From Entomortierella parvispora (lineage: Eukaryota; Mortierellomycota; Mortierellomycetes; Mortierellales; Mortierellaceae): a DNA stretch of 64,000 nt. The notes beneath the pieces were generated by a model that did no database searches, had not been told where the DNA came from, and saw only the letters and a program-made list of their open reading frames with translations. Position 1 is the stretch's first letter; each line of letters opens with the position of its first letter. The stretch spans positions 868,001-932,000 of the forward strand of contig OY752153.1 of the NCBI GenBank assembly GCA_963573315.1, given 5' to 3'. This document shows positions 40,481 through 51,687 of this stretch, piece after piece. The position numbers were made by a program, and so were the translations under genes.

Positions 40481-43400
40481 ATGTATGCACTCTCTACCGT
40501 GATCAACTCCATATTGCAGTCCCCATTGCCCGTCCCTTGCTCCTCCTCTTGCTCCCGTCGCCATTGTAGTCCCCAACACCGTCGCAACACTGCCCAGGGT
40601 TATCGACCGTCCACGGGTATTTATAGCCACCATTGCTGGATCTCTTCCCGCGACCACTTTGCAACTGCAGTCTTGAACCTTTCTCCTCTTGCGCCTCCTG
40701 CGTGCCGTTATTCCACCTCAGTGTCAGAATCAGTTCCCCCTGCCTCTATCCTATCTCTGTCGTCACTTGGAGGTCACTCTAGTTCGATCCACTCTCCAAA
40801 ACATACCAAGAACAACAGGTACAACGACGGCAAGATCGAAGTTCGACCATTACTGGGATGTGAAAATTCTCGAAAGGAGACAATCAAACGCAAAAGGCAA
40901 GGGCGACCACTTCAACAAGGTCGGCGGCACCAAGCTCCTCGCTTGACTTTGCAACGAAGAGGCGACTGCAAGGACCTGTCACAATCGCATCTCTCTGGTG
41001 CACGAGCACTCTCCATGAAACCATCTGCAACCAGCCCTTCCGGTCTGAGTCTTCCACCCACGTCCATGAAGGTCCACGACAGCAACAGCTGCAGTACTCT
41101 TTGCATACCAACCGATGCTAATCTGCCGGCTGTGGCATCGACAAGTGCAGAAGGCCTGGGTTCGAGAAAGGCTGTCCAGAATACCAACCAGTTGGCAACG
41201 AACGCAGCGGTGCCGACAGTGTCGAAAATATCACCAACGGGCCTACTACCTCAAAAGGACTTAATGCCAATCGACACGGCAGAAGGCGGGTGTCGAAGCA
41301 TGACTTCTGGATTCAAGTTAGAGAAACCCGTCACTGAGGAGCCACCATGCCCACTGCCGACGACACCACTCGTACCCCGTGTGTCACGTCCCAAACCTAG
41401 CCCCATTAGCACCAAAACCTTGAAGCGCGCTGGCTCGCTTCCTCTCTACAGCACCAATCCCTCCCGGGATTTTGAGGAATCAGGTCTGATGAGCGCTGGT
41501 TCAAACACGCGCCCTAACCGCTGCCCGCTCTCCACAGAGACAAGGTGTGAGCAAAAGGACGAAAACTACGACAAGCGGTCAGAGAATGAAAGTCAAAAGC
41601 ATGGAGACGACAAGGTCAGGAACCACAACTTGGACAGCAATGGCGGGCTCAGTGCCGACGAGGGATGCCGAGACAGTGGTGTTGCATTGGAGAATTGGGA
41701 TGTGCCACAACGACTGCTGGTCACAGCTTCTGTTACAGATCCTACCGCTGGCGCTAGGACGAAGGCTTACTCAGACATAACGACAGAAACGCAGGCAACA
41801 ACAATAGAACAACTGCATGCCGACTTCCCAAGCTTTGGTCAGCTTCTGTACTTTTTAGAGTCAGGTACAATACAATATGTTTATTTTATTGCTCTCAGTT
41901 CAATGGACTAGTTGCAATCAACTAACCTTCCTCGTGGGGATAACAATTAGTTGACGAAGGTAATGTCCTAGCACCTAGTCGGCAACAACCTCAAAGTGGT
42001 GATCGAAGGAGGCAAAGATGTCAGTCCTGGATGCCTCCAAAGGTTTCTCGAGAGACAGATAGTGATGATGCCGCAGATCTCTGGTCACGATCGGATGTGG
42101 AAGTAGAAACCAAAGGTGATTTTAATTCTCACAGAGAGAGCCTTGACGACGGGGGGGTAGGGATCAGAGGCACCACAGTAAAACACAAAACGCGTCAGAG
42201 GCGCGTGTCCTCTATGGTCTTTGGATCTGACCTTCAATCGACCCTGGATGCTATTGCAAATGGACTTCCACCTTTGCCACCAATGCCACCTCAACAGCAG
42301 CCAGCAAAGACTACGGCTCCAGGTCTTATGTTATCGTCTCTCCTTTGTCCACCGTCTCCAAGGCAACAGGATGCGACGGAAAACAAAGATGTAGACAACT
42401 CTTCGTCATATCATCGGTCTACAAACTCACCCAGTCTTACTTCGTCGTCGTCGTCGTCGTCGTCATCTTCCTTCGCGTCTACGACTTTGAATATCTCTCA
42501 ATCACTCCCTTCTACGTTGGAGTCTCGGGTGATACCGTTCTCAAACTTGCTAGATCTTGCCACCGCAAAGGCAGAGAATATCACAGGTCTCTACTTTGCA
42601 AAGCAAATGAACATGGCGATGAGTCAACCGTCGGCAATTTATTCTCAAAGTAACAACAGCAACAGTCAGAAGCAGAAAGAGAATCGATTGAACAACCAGG
42701 GGTATACGTCCTCAGCCCCAACAGAAAGAGTGGACGTGCCCGCAGTTGCTGCTGCACCGTTTGATGCACCTACCCAACTCAGTGTCGATCCCACTTCACT
42801 GGTGGACAATGTTCTCTCCAACTCAGAGGCACCGAAGACTAGGCCTGATATGAATGTTGAGGGCGCACAAGAAGTGCTTCGATCGAGTTTAGCCTGCGAA
42901 CGTACCGTTTTCAATATTCCCCCTCTACCGGCGATCCATTCGGCAAAGGTTCGTGCGGCAACTAGCTTCGGAAGCACAAAAGAGCAACGAGCAACGGCTA
43001 CTTCTCTTTCAGGCTACTCATTCTCGACTGACAAGAAAAAGACGATTGGGCTTGGCGATGTCGACAAAGGACCAGGCATGGAGGTCAACCATCCGGTGCC
43101 CAAGGATCCAACAGCAGCGAGGCCTTCTCATCGACGGTCCCACTCGGCGTCCCATTTTTTCCATCTTTCATCTCTCAAGCACCATTCACCCGCGCAATTC
43201 AACCTCGCGCTCTGTTATGAGCACGGACAAGGAGGCGTCGAACAGGACTTGACCAAGGCTATGTATTTTTACCAACAGGCCGCAGATCAGGGACATACAA
43301 AAGCCAGTTATAATATCGGTTGTATTTGTTATAATCTTGGCGAGATCCGGAAGGCGATTGCATGGTTTGAAGGCGCTGGCAAGTGCAGGATTCGAGGTCT

Positions 43401-45123
43401 GCACCAAAGACCAGAACAAGGACGGCTTTCAGGGGGAGATCGAAATGGGTCACAGCCGTCAGAATCAAGTCGACATACAAAGGTTGAGTGTCCTATGCCG
43501 GGGCAAAACTTGACGTTTCCTCATGAACTGGAGGACTTTTTGAGAAATGGAGACAGAGAGAACATCATTGGAGACAAAAGTGCGGCCCCGGGACCCTTCA
43601 CAGTGTATCTACCAGCGATCTTGTGCCTGGCTTTGCTGTGTCGTCAAGGAATCAAGGACCCTCGAGATGAATCGGTTGTGGTCTTGAAAAGAGATCCGGT
43701 GCAAGCGACAGAGCTATTGCAAAAACTTGTTCAAAAGGCTCCTTCTTTGACACCAGCAACAAATGATCCTTTGGCAAACTTCACTGGCTATCAAAGGAGA
43801 TATTACTCTCATAATTGTGACAAAGAGGGAGGAAAATGGACTTGTGGACGTCAGCGACAAGCAACTTCTTCTGCATCCTTACCTAGCGCCACTCAATCCA
43901 ACAGGAATTCGATTACAGCATCAGAGTCTGGACCACTGTTCTCGTCTTCCTGTCCATCCTTTAACCTTGGCGGGTCCAATTCTTCTTCTGATGCACCCAA
44001 ACGTGTCATGAACAAGCGATCGTCTTTTGTCGAGGACGCCGTCGACGATGAATCAGATGCCGGGCAGGATTGTCGACGGCTTCAGGGATCGATGGGACAG
44101 TCACAGCCACCTCAGACTACATCGTCGATGCCAGTCTCCAATTTATCTAAACCTTCACCAGGATCGGCTGATGCCCACGAGACTTGGGCCATTCAGTTGG
44201 CTCATCGACTATTGAAGATCTGGCAGGCGGATTCGTCCGACAATCGCAGGCGAGGAAAACGAACCTCAAAGATGAACAAAGACGAAAGCTCTCGACGGAA
44301 GAACAGGAGCAATTTACCTTACCCTTCTCCGTCATCTTCTCGGGACCAGATGATCTTGCGCTACCATCTGCTATACATTATCAATCCAACTCTAAGCAAA
44401 AACCTCTACAACTTGGGAGTCCTTTATGACTTGTATCTGGACGACCGGGCGATCGCCATCCAATGTTATACGTTTGCATTCCAAAACAGCACAACTTCAC
44501 CTGAATCTTCGCCCACATGTCCTTTGCCCCTGCTGCCGACAGGAGCGATGGACAGTCAGTTGATTACGATGAGGATTAACTGTGCCTGGAATATTGGGGT
44601 ATTGCATGTAAAGTCTCGACAGTGGGAGTCGGCCCGAGAATGGTTTTTGTGCGCTAAGCAAGATATTCAATTGTTCGAGATGAATCAGGACCAGCAAAAG
44701 ACAGGAAAAGGTGGCTCCTCAGCGTGTCGTCGTGGCAGTGGATTGCTGGACAAGGGCATGATAGAACCGAAGGTCAGGGATAACAAGTCGTCTCGTAACA
44801 GCCAAGATTACAAAAATAACAGGAGTGATTGCAGTCCATCCACGAAACATGCTCGCAAGCATGGTGTCTGGATGTATCTCTCTTCCGAGATCTGTGCTGG
44901 ACAATCTCTGTCGTCCAATCTGCGTTCCTCTTCTACTCCCTCTGTTCAACATCCTCCACTACCTGCACAGTTGTCATCGTCGTCCTCTAGTCCATCGAGC
45001 TACCTCTGTTCAAAAGAAGAGACATCCGAGGAAACCGTTGCTAGTGGCATTTCCGAAACCGCAACAGATAGCAGCAAGATCTCTTGGGTCTTGCGATGGA
45101 TTGAATCAAAAAAAGACCATTGA
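40481..45123 (+). CDS. Very large protein with Sel1/TPR-like repeats
   Basis: Two exons, 40481-41864 and 41951-45123, join in phase (86 bp intron, donor GTACAA) and give 1518 residues. Most is disordered Ser/Thr/Pro-rich sequence. A Sel1-like pair is at about 875-930: AQFNLALCYEHGQGGVEQDL with KAMYFYQQAADQGHTKASYN, then IGCICYNLGEIRKAIAWFEGA. A second helical pair is at about 1280-1380: LYNLGVLYDLYLDDRAIAIQ and NCAWNIGVLHVKSRQWESAR. Sel1 repeats build scaffolds; fungal relatives act in cell-wall or signalling complexes, but the specific role here is unknown. The first ~150 residues are of mixed composition and the true start may be downstream, for instance at MKPSATSPSGLS. A poly-Ser run (TCG repeats, 42443-42466) may vary in length. 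Confidence 0.75.
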
Positions 45124-45976
45124 CTTCTTGCCGATGTCGTTCATCATTCGAATGTGCTGCCATGTTTTTTTTTTTTTTTTTTTTTGCAAGATAAAATAAG
45201 AAAATACGTGCACAACAGAAAGTGCCGATCCGACTTCAGGATGGCCCTGATCTGCAGATCGGGTCGCATTGAAAGAGTCTGGTATAAAAAGCAAGAAAGT
45301 TGATTGATTGTTGTCGGGATCACCATGGGTTGAGCGATGGATGTGGGTGACTATAGGTGGCGTGGGCAGAGTTCAGCAGATCTACAGCTCGGCTCGGTCC
45401 AAAGAGCCCCGATCCCAGGTGGTGGTGGGGAAGAGTCGCTTTGGGGGGCACATGTGCAACGTGCTCACAATTGTTTTTTTTTTTTTTTTTTTTTTTGAAA
45501 TGCTGGACTTAAGTTGAAAAGCTTGAAAAGGCAGGCAAAGGCAGATTTGGTAGATTGAGGAAGTACGAGAGACGTGGATGTGGAGGACACTTTATGAAAT
45601 TGAGCGACGTCTCGACGTGGATGGCAGTCTCCTCGCAGTGCTTCACAGATGTCATTCTTCACTTGGCGACCAGGCATTGGCACTTGATCCCTTTGTAAAG
45701 AAACACGCGATCGATAAAAACAGACCATCCTGTACCTGAATCTAGTGTGAAGCCCCATACTACAGTAACCAATTTTGTAGTTTGACTGAGTGACATATGA
45801 AGGGAAGGAAAGAGGCGATGACATACAACTTTCTTGCCTGCAAAGTTTTTATCTTCTTCAAGCGAACTGCAACCCAGCAGAGAAATTGATGAGCCGGACT
45901 TCGTTCTCAGCAGCTGAAAGAGACAGATCTCCTCCGTCTTCTCTTAAAGCGTAATCTTTCTAATCCCTCGGACGAC
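45124..45976. other. Intergenic with two long poly-T runs
   Basis: No gene is seen. T runs of 21 (45165-45185) and 23 (45474-45496) frame a stretch of about 290 bp. The right part is the upstream region of the SCP2 gene. Confidence 0.45.
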
Positions 45977-45984
45977 TATAAAAG
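45977..45984 (+). promoter_or_regulatory. TATA box of the SCP2 gene
   Basis: TATAAAAG stands 98 bp before the ATG, followed by a CT-rich stretch and an AC-rich leader. This is the clearest TATA-type promoter in the window and suggests a strongly expressed or inducible gene. Confidence 0.7.
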
Positions 45985-46074
45985 CCCACGGGTGCCCTTT
46001 TCTCCTCTTCTTTCTTCACTCATCATCAACCACCTCCACTTAACACCCCCCTCCACAACAAACTTTATTCAACC

Positions 46075-46813
46075 ATGTGTAAGTTCTCGTTAATTGTTTC
46101 CACCCTACAGTACTCCTCTACTAGGCCCTAAGCAAAGGAAGCAAAGGATAAGCAGCCACTTGCTGTCAACAACAAGATGAGATCAAAAACTCATACCTTC
46201 GACGCCAGAGAGGCACAGGGACACGGGGAACCGAACCAAGGAACAGACATATCACATTCTCGTCGCACAACACTGGGAACAGACTGGCAGCAGGAAGAAC
46301 GATCTTAATCTCGTCTCTTCGCATCTAACGCCGGTCGCCACAATCGTTTCATTTATTTCCAATCCTTCAATCACTAACGCCTGTGATCGCCATCATCATC
46401 ATCATCATACAGCTCTTACTGTCGAAGGTTTCAAGTCCTCTGCTCTCCTCTCCCAGATTGATGAGCACCTCAAGACCTTGACCGAGGCCGAACGCCAGGA
46501 TCAGGTCAAGAAGGTCAAGGGTGTCTTCCAGTTCAACGTCAAGAACGCTGCCAACCAGACTGCCACCTGGACTTTTAATCTCAAGACCGGTAACGGTGCC
46601 ATGCATAAGGGAACTGTCGCTGGTCTCAAGCCCGATATCACCATTGACCTCAAGGACGATGACTTTGTTGCCTTGGCCGAGGGTAAGGCCAACGGTCAAA
46701 AGCTGTTCATGAGCGGAAAGATCAAGGTCAAGGGTGCCATCATGATGGCCACCAAGTTGGACTCTGTCCTGAACGCTGCCAAGGAGAAGACTGGTTTCAA
46801 GGCCAAGTTGTAA
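46075..46813 (+). CDS. SCP2-domain sterol/lipid carrier with peroxisomal signal
   Basis: Two coding exons: only four bases at 46075-46078 (ATG plus one T) and 46413-46813, separated by a 334 bp intron (donor GTAAGT, acceptor ACAG). Joined they read MSLTVEGFKSSALLSQIDEH and give 134 residues, the normal size of stand-alone SCP2 proteins. Typical blocks: KVKGVFQFNVKN, ATWTFNLKTGNG, ITIDLKDDDFVALAEGK, GQKLFMSGKIKVKG. The C-terminus is AKL, a PTS1-type signal, so import into peroxisomes is expected. SCP2 proteins bind sterols, fatty acids and acyl-CoAs and assist beta-oxidation. A TATA box and an AATAAA signal flank the gene. The frame-based call would miss the start because the first exon is so short. 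Confidence 0.93.
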
Positions 46814-46865
46814 AAAAAACACACACATACACTACCCACGAAAGCCTTCATCCTTTTCACTCAAG

Positions 46866-46871
46866 AATAAA
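46866..46871 (+). terminator. Polyadenylation signal AATAAA of the SCP2 gene
   Basis: AATAAA 53 bp after the stop codon. Confidence 0.65.
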
Positions 46872-47002
46872 ACCCTTTGTACACTATATTAATCTGAAGT
46901 TGATCAAACGACGCACTTGTGCCCGCGCTCGTTCAATCCAAAGGAAACGGACTGAAGAATTTTGCATCGCACAACCCGTCTATGACCATGCACCCATGTA
47001 TC

Positions 47003-47464
47003 TGTCACGATCGGACAAGACAGGAACAAGAAGGTGAAGGAAAGGGTGGTTTATTGTGAATTGCGGACTGAGGAACAAAGCAAGAGGACAGGGGGGTTTA
47101 TATACTAGAGAGTGATGAAGGCCTGGACCAGGCCTGCGTTGAGTCAGAGATGACACGGAAGAGTAGGATACATATCCGAGCAGGTACTAATCATAAGCCC
47201 ATAAGCCGGACCTATGAGTAGGGTCCGGGATGGCAACATAGATGATGGAGAACGAGATGGAGGTCCTGATAGGTGCGGCTGAGAGATACGTACTAAGGGT
47301 AGCTATAACCCTAGGTCCAGAACCTGGACGCCAGGGGTACTTGTCGGAGATCAGAGGACAAGCCAATGAGTGCGGATACAGATCCTAGGTTCGCGATCCT
47401 AGACCAGAGAGAGGTACAAGAGAGGCGTACTTCGTACGATCTGAGTCTGCGACGTTTCGTGACA
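47003..47464 (-). mobile_element. Solo LTR of a retrotransposon with 5-bp target duplications
   Basis: The 462 bp unit begins TGTCACGA and ends TCGTGACA (8-bp inverted ends with TG...CA termini) and is flanked by the perfect direct repeat GTATC at 46998-47002 and 47465-47469. These are the hallmarks of an LTR. On the - strand it has a TATATAAA box (47104-47097) and an AATAAA signal (47055-47050) downstream, so transcription probably ran leftward. No internal region (primer-binding site, gag, pol) or second LTR follows, so this is most likely a solo LTR left by LTR-LTR recombination. A MITE with 8-bp inverted ends is the alternative, but the TG..CA ends favour an LTR. It lies about 0.7 kb upstream of a tRNA gene. 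Confidence 0.82.
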
Positions 47465-47469
47465 GTATC

Positions 47470-48188
47470 ACAAACGCGCGACCTCGTGGGTGGTATCTCC
47501 TGCTTGCCTCGGCGAAGCTGGGTCCTGTCCTCCAAGTGGCCTTTTATGCCCCCTCAGCACTTATTCTCCGAGATTCTTTTACAAGACTTTACAGGACTCC
47601 TCCTGTCGACCCCATTGAAGTTCAGCGTCCGTTTGCCTTGATACGCGTCCAGCGCTCGATTGTCTGCAGTCTTCGTGAAGTTTTGTCGTGGATTTGGCCC
47701 ATCTAAGCCACCGTGGCCCAGATATATAAAGATAGGACGGACGCGAGACTGAGGAGAGTTGTCTTTGCCACATACAACTCTTCTGCTTCGTCGTCGTCGC
47801 TGCCTCTGGTTCATGGCAACTGGGTCCATCCAAGCAGGGCGAGAGAGCTTAGGAGAACATAGGAAAGTCCACCGAGGTTCAAGAGATTACGTTTATTCTG
47901 CTATGGGAGAGCAAATCGACAAGCGTAGGCCTTCGAGCGTTGGCGACAAGGGCCTTTTCAACCTATCCTTTTGGAGCACCGCAATGGGATCTGGTCATGG
48001 ACGATATGGGATACACGAAACCAGTGGGCCTTTCCCGGTGATGATCAAACGAACAAGCCCCTCTGGTCACGTGTTATACGATAAATAAATCACGTGATTG
48101 GTAGGATTTAACGAAATTTTGCTTGGAAATAACGGAAGAAAATATCTGAACTTGAATAACCGATATCTCTTCGAATTCATCGAATTGA
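47470..48188. other. Intergenic between solo LTR and tRNA
   Basis: Short ORFs only (for example 47759-48088, +), with no recognisable domain. Nothing else is seen. Confidence 0.4.
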
Positions 48189-48269
48189 GTCAACATGGCC
48201 GAGCGGTTAAGGCGTGAGACTAGAAATCTCATGGGTTCTCCCGCGCAGGTTCAAATCCTGCTGTTGACG
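48189..48269 (+). tRNA. tRNA-Ser(AGA): tRNA-Ser (anticodon AGA)
   Basis: An 81-nt cloverleaf: acceptor GTCAACA pairs with TGTTGAC, D-arm with GCCGAGCGGTTAAGGC (an A-box), anticodon stem TGAGA/TCTCA with loop CTAGAAA (anticodon AGA), a long variable arm (TGGGTTCTCCC) as expected for tRNA-Ser, and T-arm GCAGGTTCAAATCCTGC (B-box). The discriminator base is G, also typical of Ser. No intron. A T6 run directly downstream is the Pol III stop. Confidence 0.97.
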
Positions 48270-48276
48270 CGATATC

Positions 48277-48282
48277 TTTTTT
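48277..48282 (+). terminator. RNA polymerase III terminator (T6)
   Basis: Six T residues 7 bp after the tRNA-Ser end. Confidence 0.85.
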
Positions 48283-51200
48283 GCTTTTTCCATCTCGCGA
48301 GAGGCTGTCGCTTTTTTTCTGCACACCTTGCGCCGATGACCAGCAACAGAAACCCCCCCTCTCCTCTGGAGATTCTTTTTTTGCGAACGATTCGTTCTTC
48401 CAAATGGTGAGCAAGATGTGGGAACTGGTTGGTTGTTTTGTGTTCGTTACTAAAAAAGGAGAGTGACCAAGTTTGCGACCAGGTTCCCGTTGCACATATA
48501 ACAAGAATCGACCAGACCGAGTTCAAACATAAAAACTCGGTCGCGTCCTTGGTTCGCTGAAAGATTTGCAGCTCTGTTTATACAATAATACATGCAATAT
48601 TGCCAACGCAAAGTCTCATGGACTCTTGATTATCTTTTTCGAGTGATAGCTCTCTCTCTGCCGTATTGAGTAACTTGTATGTGAGGAACGTAGCGCTATT
48701 GCTGATTGCCGAAGGACTGCAGATATCTGGTTGCGAGACAGAGACGGAGAACGAGGACAAGGAAGAGCAGACAAGTGAAGGGTTTGTACGTAATATTGGA
48801 TGACTCGAGGGCACAGATGTGGCACCAGATTAACTGCTCCCTTGCCCACAGCTCGACCAGCTGTAGACTGGGGTTTGTTGTCCAGACTCCACGGACTTCT
48901 CATCCGACAACTTTTGCCTAAACTTGACGCGTCTCCTAGACCTCCTTGAGCGATCTTGGGGACTTTCAGAGTCCCACCATCAGAGTTGTTCACGAGAGCA
49001 TGGCATATGAATTTGAATGCCAGGAACAACTGCTTGTCGCTGTAGTTCTTCTTGCCATGATAGAGTCCACCAACTTTTCCAATGAGTATTGATGCGTCAT
49101 GGGTCTGATATTTAATATAACCCGCAACAACCAGAGTCTGGTGTATGCACTTCAGGACGGACCGGATCAATCCAGAGGACTGAAGTTGCTGAAGAGGTTG
49201 CAAGTTAATAAGATGAGGTGACAAGGAAGGAGAATGGATGAGGGTAAAGTGACCAGAGTGTGATAGACTATGGCAAGATACGTTTTGGGAGCTAGTTTGC
49301 TTTGCATTCCACATTCATGAGGATCTAAAAGTTGTGCTCTTTACTTTATTGCAGCAACAAAGCTCATCATCCACGTATGGAGATCATACATGGCGCTTCC
49401 ACGTCAGCATGGGTGATCAGTATCAAAAAAATTGAAAAGTCGATTCGATTTCTGATGAGAGAGGAGGCAAGGCACGCTCTGCAGTTGACCTGAAGTTGCG
49501 AGCACGACGTTTTGAATTGTGCCAACACCCGATAAAAGTCGATTGCACTCTGAAGAATAGCCAAGTGTATAGTTCAGTTGTAATGCATGCTGAAGCAACG
49601 TTCAAGAAGGCCGGTGTTTACCTTCTTTGGCCAAAAAAGTGCCCGATGGAGCACCTGTCGCAATCTGGATCCAGTTGGTAGCCCAGTTTTTGCCAGAGCC
49701 TTTGCGTGGTGTAGTCATTCTTGGCTCAGCTCGACCACTCTGTTGCATATGGCTACAGAGCTGGTGTAGAAAATCAATCATCTCCTCTCCTGAACGACAT
49801 ACGACGCCATGTGGAGTTTGAGCAAACAAGGATGGAGAGAGCTCTGACGTGTAGCCCAGTAAAGGCGCAATATGTGCGATGCACGCGTCTGATCCAGCCA
49901 TGCTTGACCGTTTGAGACTACATGAGCATGAGGGTGAAACAAAAGAATTGGAGATGGTTCAGTTTTATCCAAATGAGGTTTCGACACACAATAATGGAGG
50001 CTGTTGATTTGAGCCAGTGCATTGAAGCTTTAAGCGCCTCGCAAAAAAAGGGTTCGAGACATAATAGTCTACAGGGTTGCTAGGGTCAAGGACCATCGTT
50101 TTGCAGTTCGTATTCATTTTCAGGTACATCTCTTCACGTTTAGCCGTTTGTGTCTCCGACTGCAAGAAAAAAAAATAAGACGTACAGGCACAGATTTAGG
50201 GTCTGCAGAAAAGATGAATCTATCGCGGGAACCAAGGCTAAGACGATTGTCCGGTTTGACCCATGCTCTGTCATGCACCTGTCCACTCTAATAGTGTTTG
50301 AGCAATGCAGGAAGAACTATCGTTATGTAGTCGATCACTTTAATCACGACTTTAGCGCGCTTCTAGCCATTATTCATACAACTAGGCGCAAATACCTTTC
50401 GACCAACACTTTCCAAGACTGCTCCGAAGAGTCTGTCGAATGAGGAGAGACGCAAATAAAGGCGAATTCAGGAACAAAGTCCGTCGTCGAAGCAACGAGA
50501 TCCTATCAACGACAAAGGGCGAATTCAAAAAAAACTCAAGGGTCCAAAAGCAGGCTAATTGAGTGGTTGAGTCCAAGTTCCTTTGATGCTGCAGACAAAG
50601 TGTGGACTACAGTGCACAGCAGTTTCCTTGGGAAATGATTGCCTCCAGTTGGAGGAATGCACATGCACTTGAATCCAAGCAATCGAATCAAACTGGAATG
50701 AGAAGAGCCAAAAAAAAAAAAAAAAAGAGAGAGAGAGAGAGAAAAAAACAAGGTTGTCCTCATTTCGAGAGCCCGGACCAATTTATCCACGGTGGAGAAA
50801 GGTAATTGTCCGGACAAACAAATGGAGAAACTTGGGTCGCGACTGGTGCGTTACGGCCGTTGTTTGTCGACTTTGAGTTGATGCTGTTGTTGTTGTTGTG
50901 GTTGTTGAGAGGTCCAAAGGTACAGTACGGCGTTTGCCCAGCACACAAGAGCACTTACGGCCGAGACAGACAGCCAGCGGGAAGGGGGACAGGAGGACAA
51001 GAACGGCAGGACAGGTCGCCAGAGTGGGTCTGAGGACAGGCAAGCGCGCGAGGCGGGAGCGAGGTGGATGGAGAGAGGAGGAGAGGAGGACATTGCAAGC
51101 AGACAAAGTAGAGTGAAAGTGAAGGATTCGTTAGAGAAGAGAAGAGAGATTACTTTTTGGTGGCAACCTCAAGAGAGAGATGATGGATGGGCTCACAGCG

Positions 51201-51687
51201 TGTGTGTTGTTGCTTGCTCCTTCTCTCGATGCCCGTCTGCTGGACCAGTCCAGAGAGAGAGAGCGAGCGAGAGAGAGCGAGAGAGATGGATAGAAAGAGA
51301 GATATGTAGAAAGAGAAGAAGAGAGGAGGAGCACGGTCGACGATGGACAATGATGGATGATGGACGATGGACGGCGACAAGGGGCCGTGGTGCTCAGCCT
51401 GTCTTTGTCTGTTCTTTAGCCTTTCTTCCTCTTGACTCCATCTCATCTCTCTTCTTTTCTCTCTTCTTCATCATCATCTTTCCATTCCCACTCTTCGCGA
51501 GAGACTTTTTCCTTTCTCCTCTTCCCCTCTTCCCCTCTCCCCCTCTTTTCTCCCTCTCTCCCTCTCCCCTTCTCTCCCGCCTCGCACTTTAACGACCCCT
51601 TCCCTGCTCTCGTGTCTTTTATCTCCCCTTCTCCTTCTCGACAACCCACCCACCCCTCCTGCATAGCCCGCCAACAATCCCTTCATC
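48283..51687. other. 3.4 kb region without an identifiable gene
   Basis: The longest ORF is 48616-49314 (-, 232 codons) and shows no domain; several 60-100 codon ORFs lie on both strands at 49400-50450. Codon-like stretches broken by stops suggest decayed coding sequence, but no family can be named. From 51070 on, a GA-rich part (51248-51330) switches to a CT-rich leader (51410-51660) for the PARG-like gene. A run of 17 A is at 50710-50726. Confidence 0.4.

Noticed and set aside
47003..47464. MITE or other DNA transposon instead of a solo LTR
   Set aside because: The ends follow TG...CA, the target duplication is 5 bp, and TATA and AATAAA are spaced as in an LTR; a MITE stays possible but is less fitting.
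48616..49314. 232-codon ORF on the - strand as a real gene
   Set aside because: No recognisable domain, unusual composition, no splice-joined extension, and several competing frames in the same region; kept only as part of the unassigned stretch.
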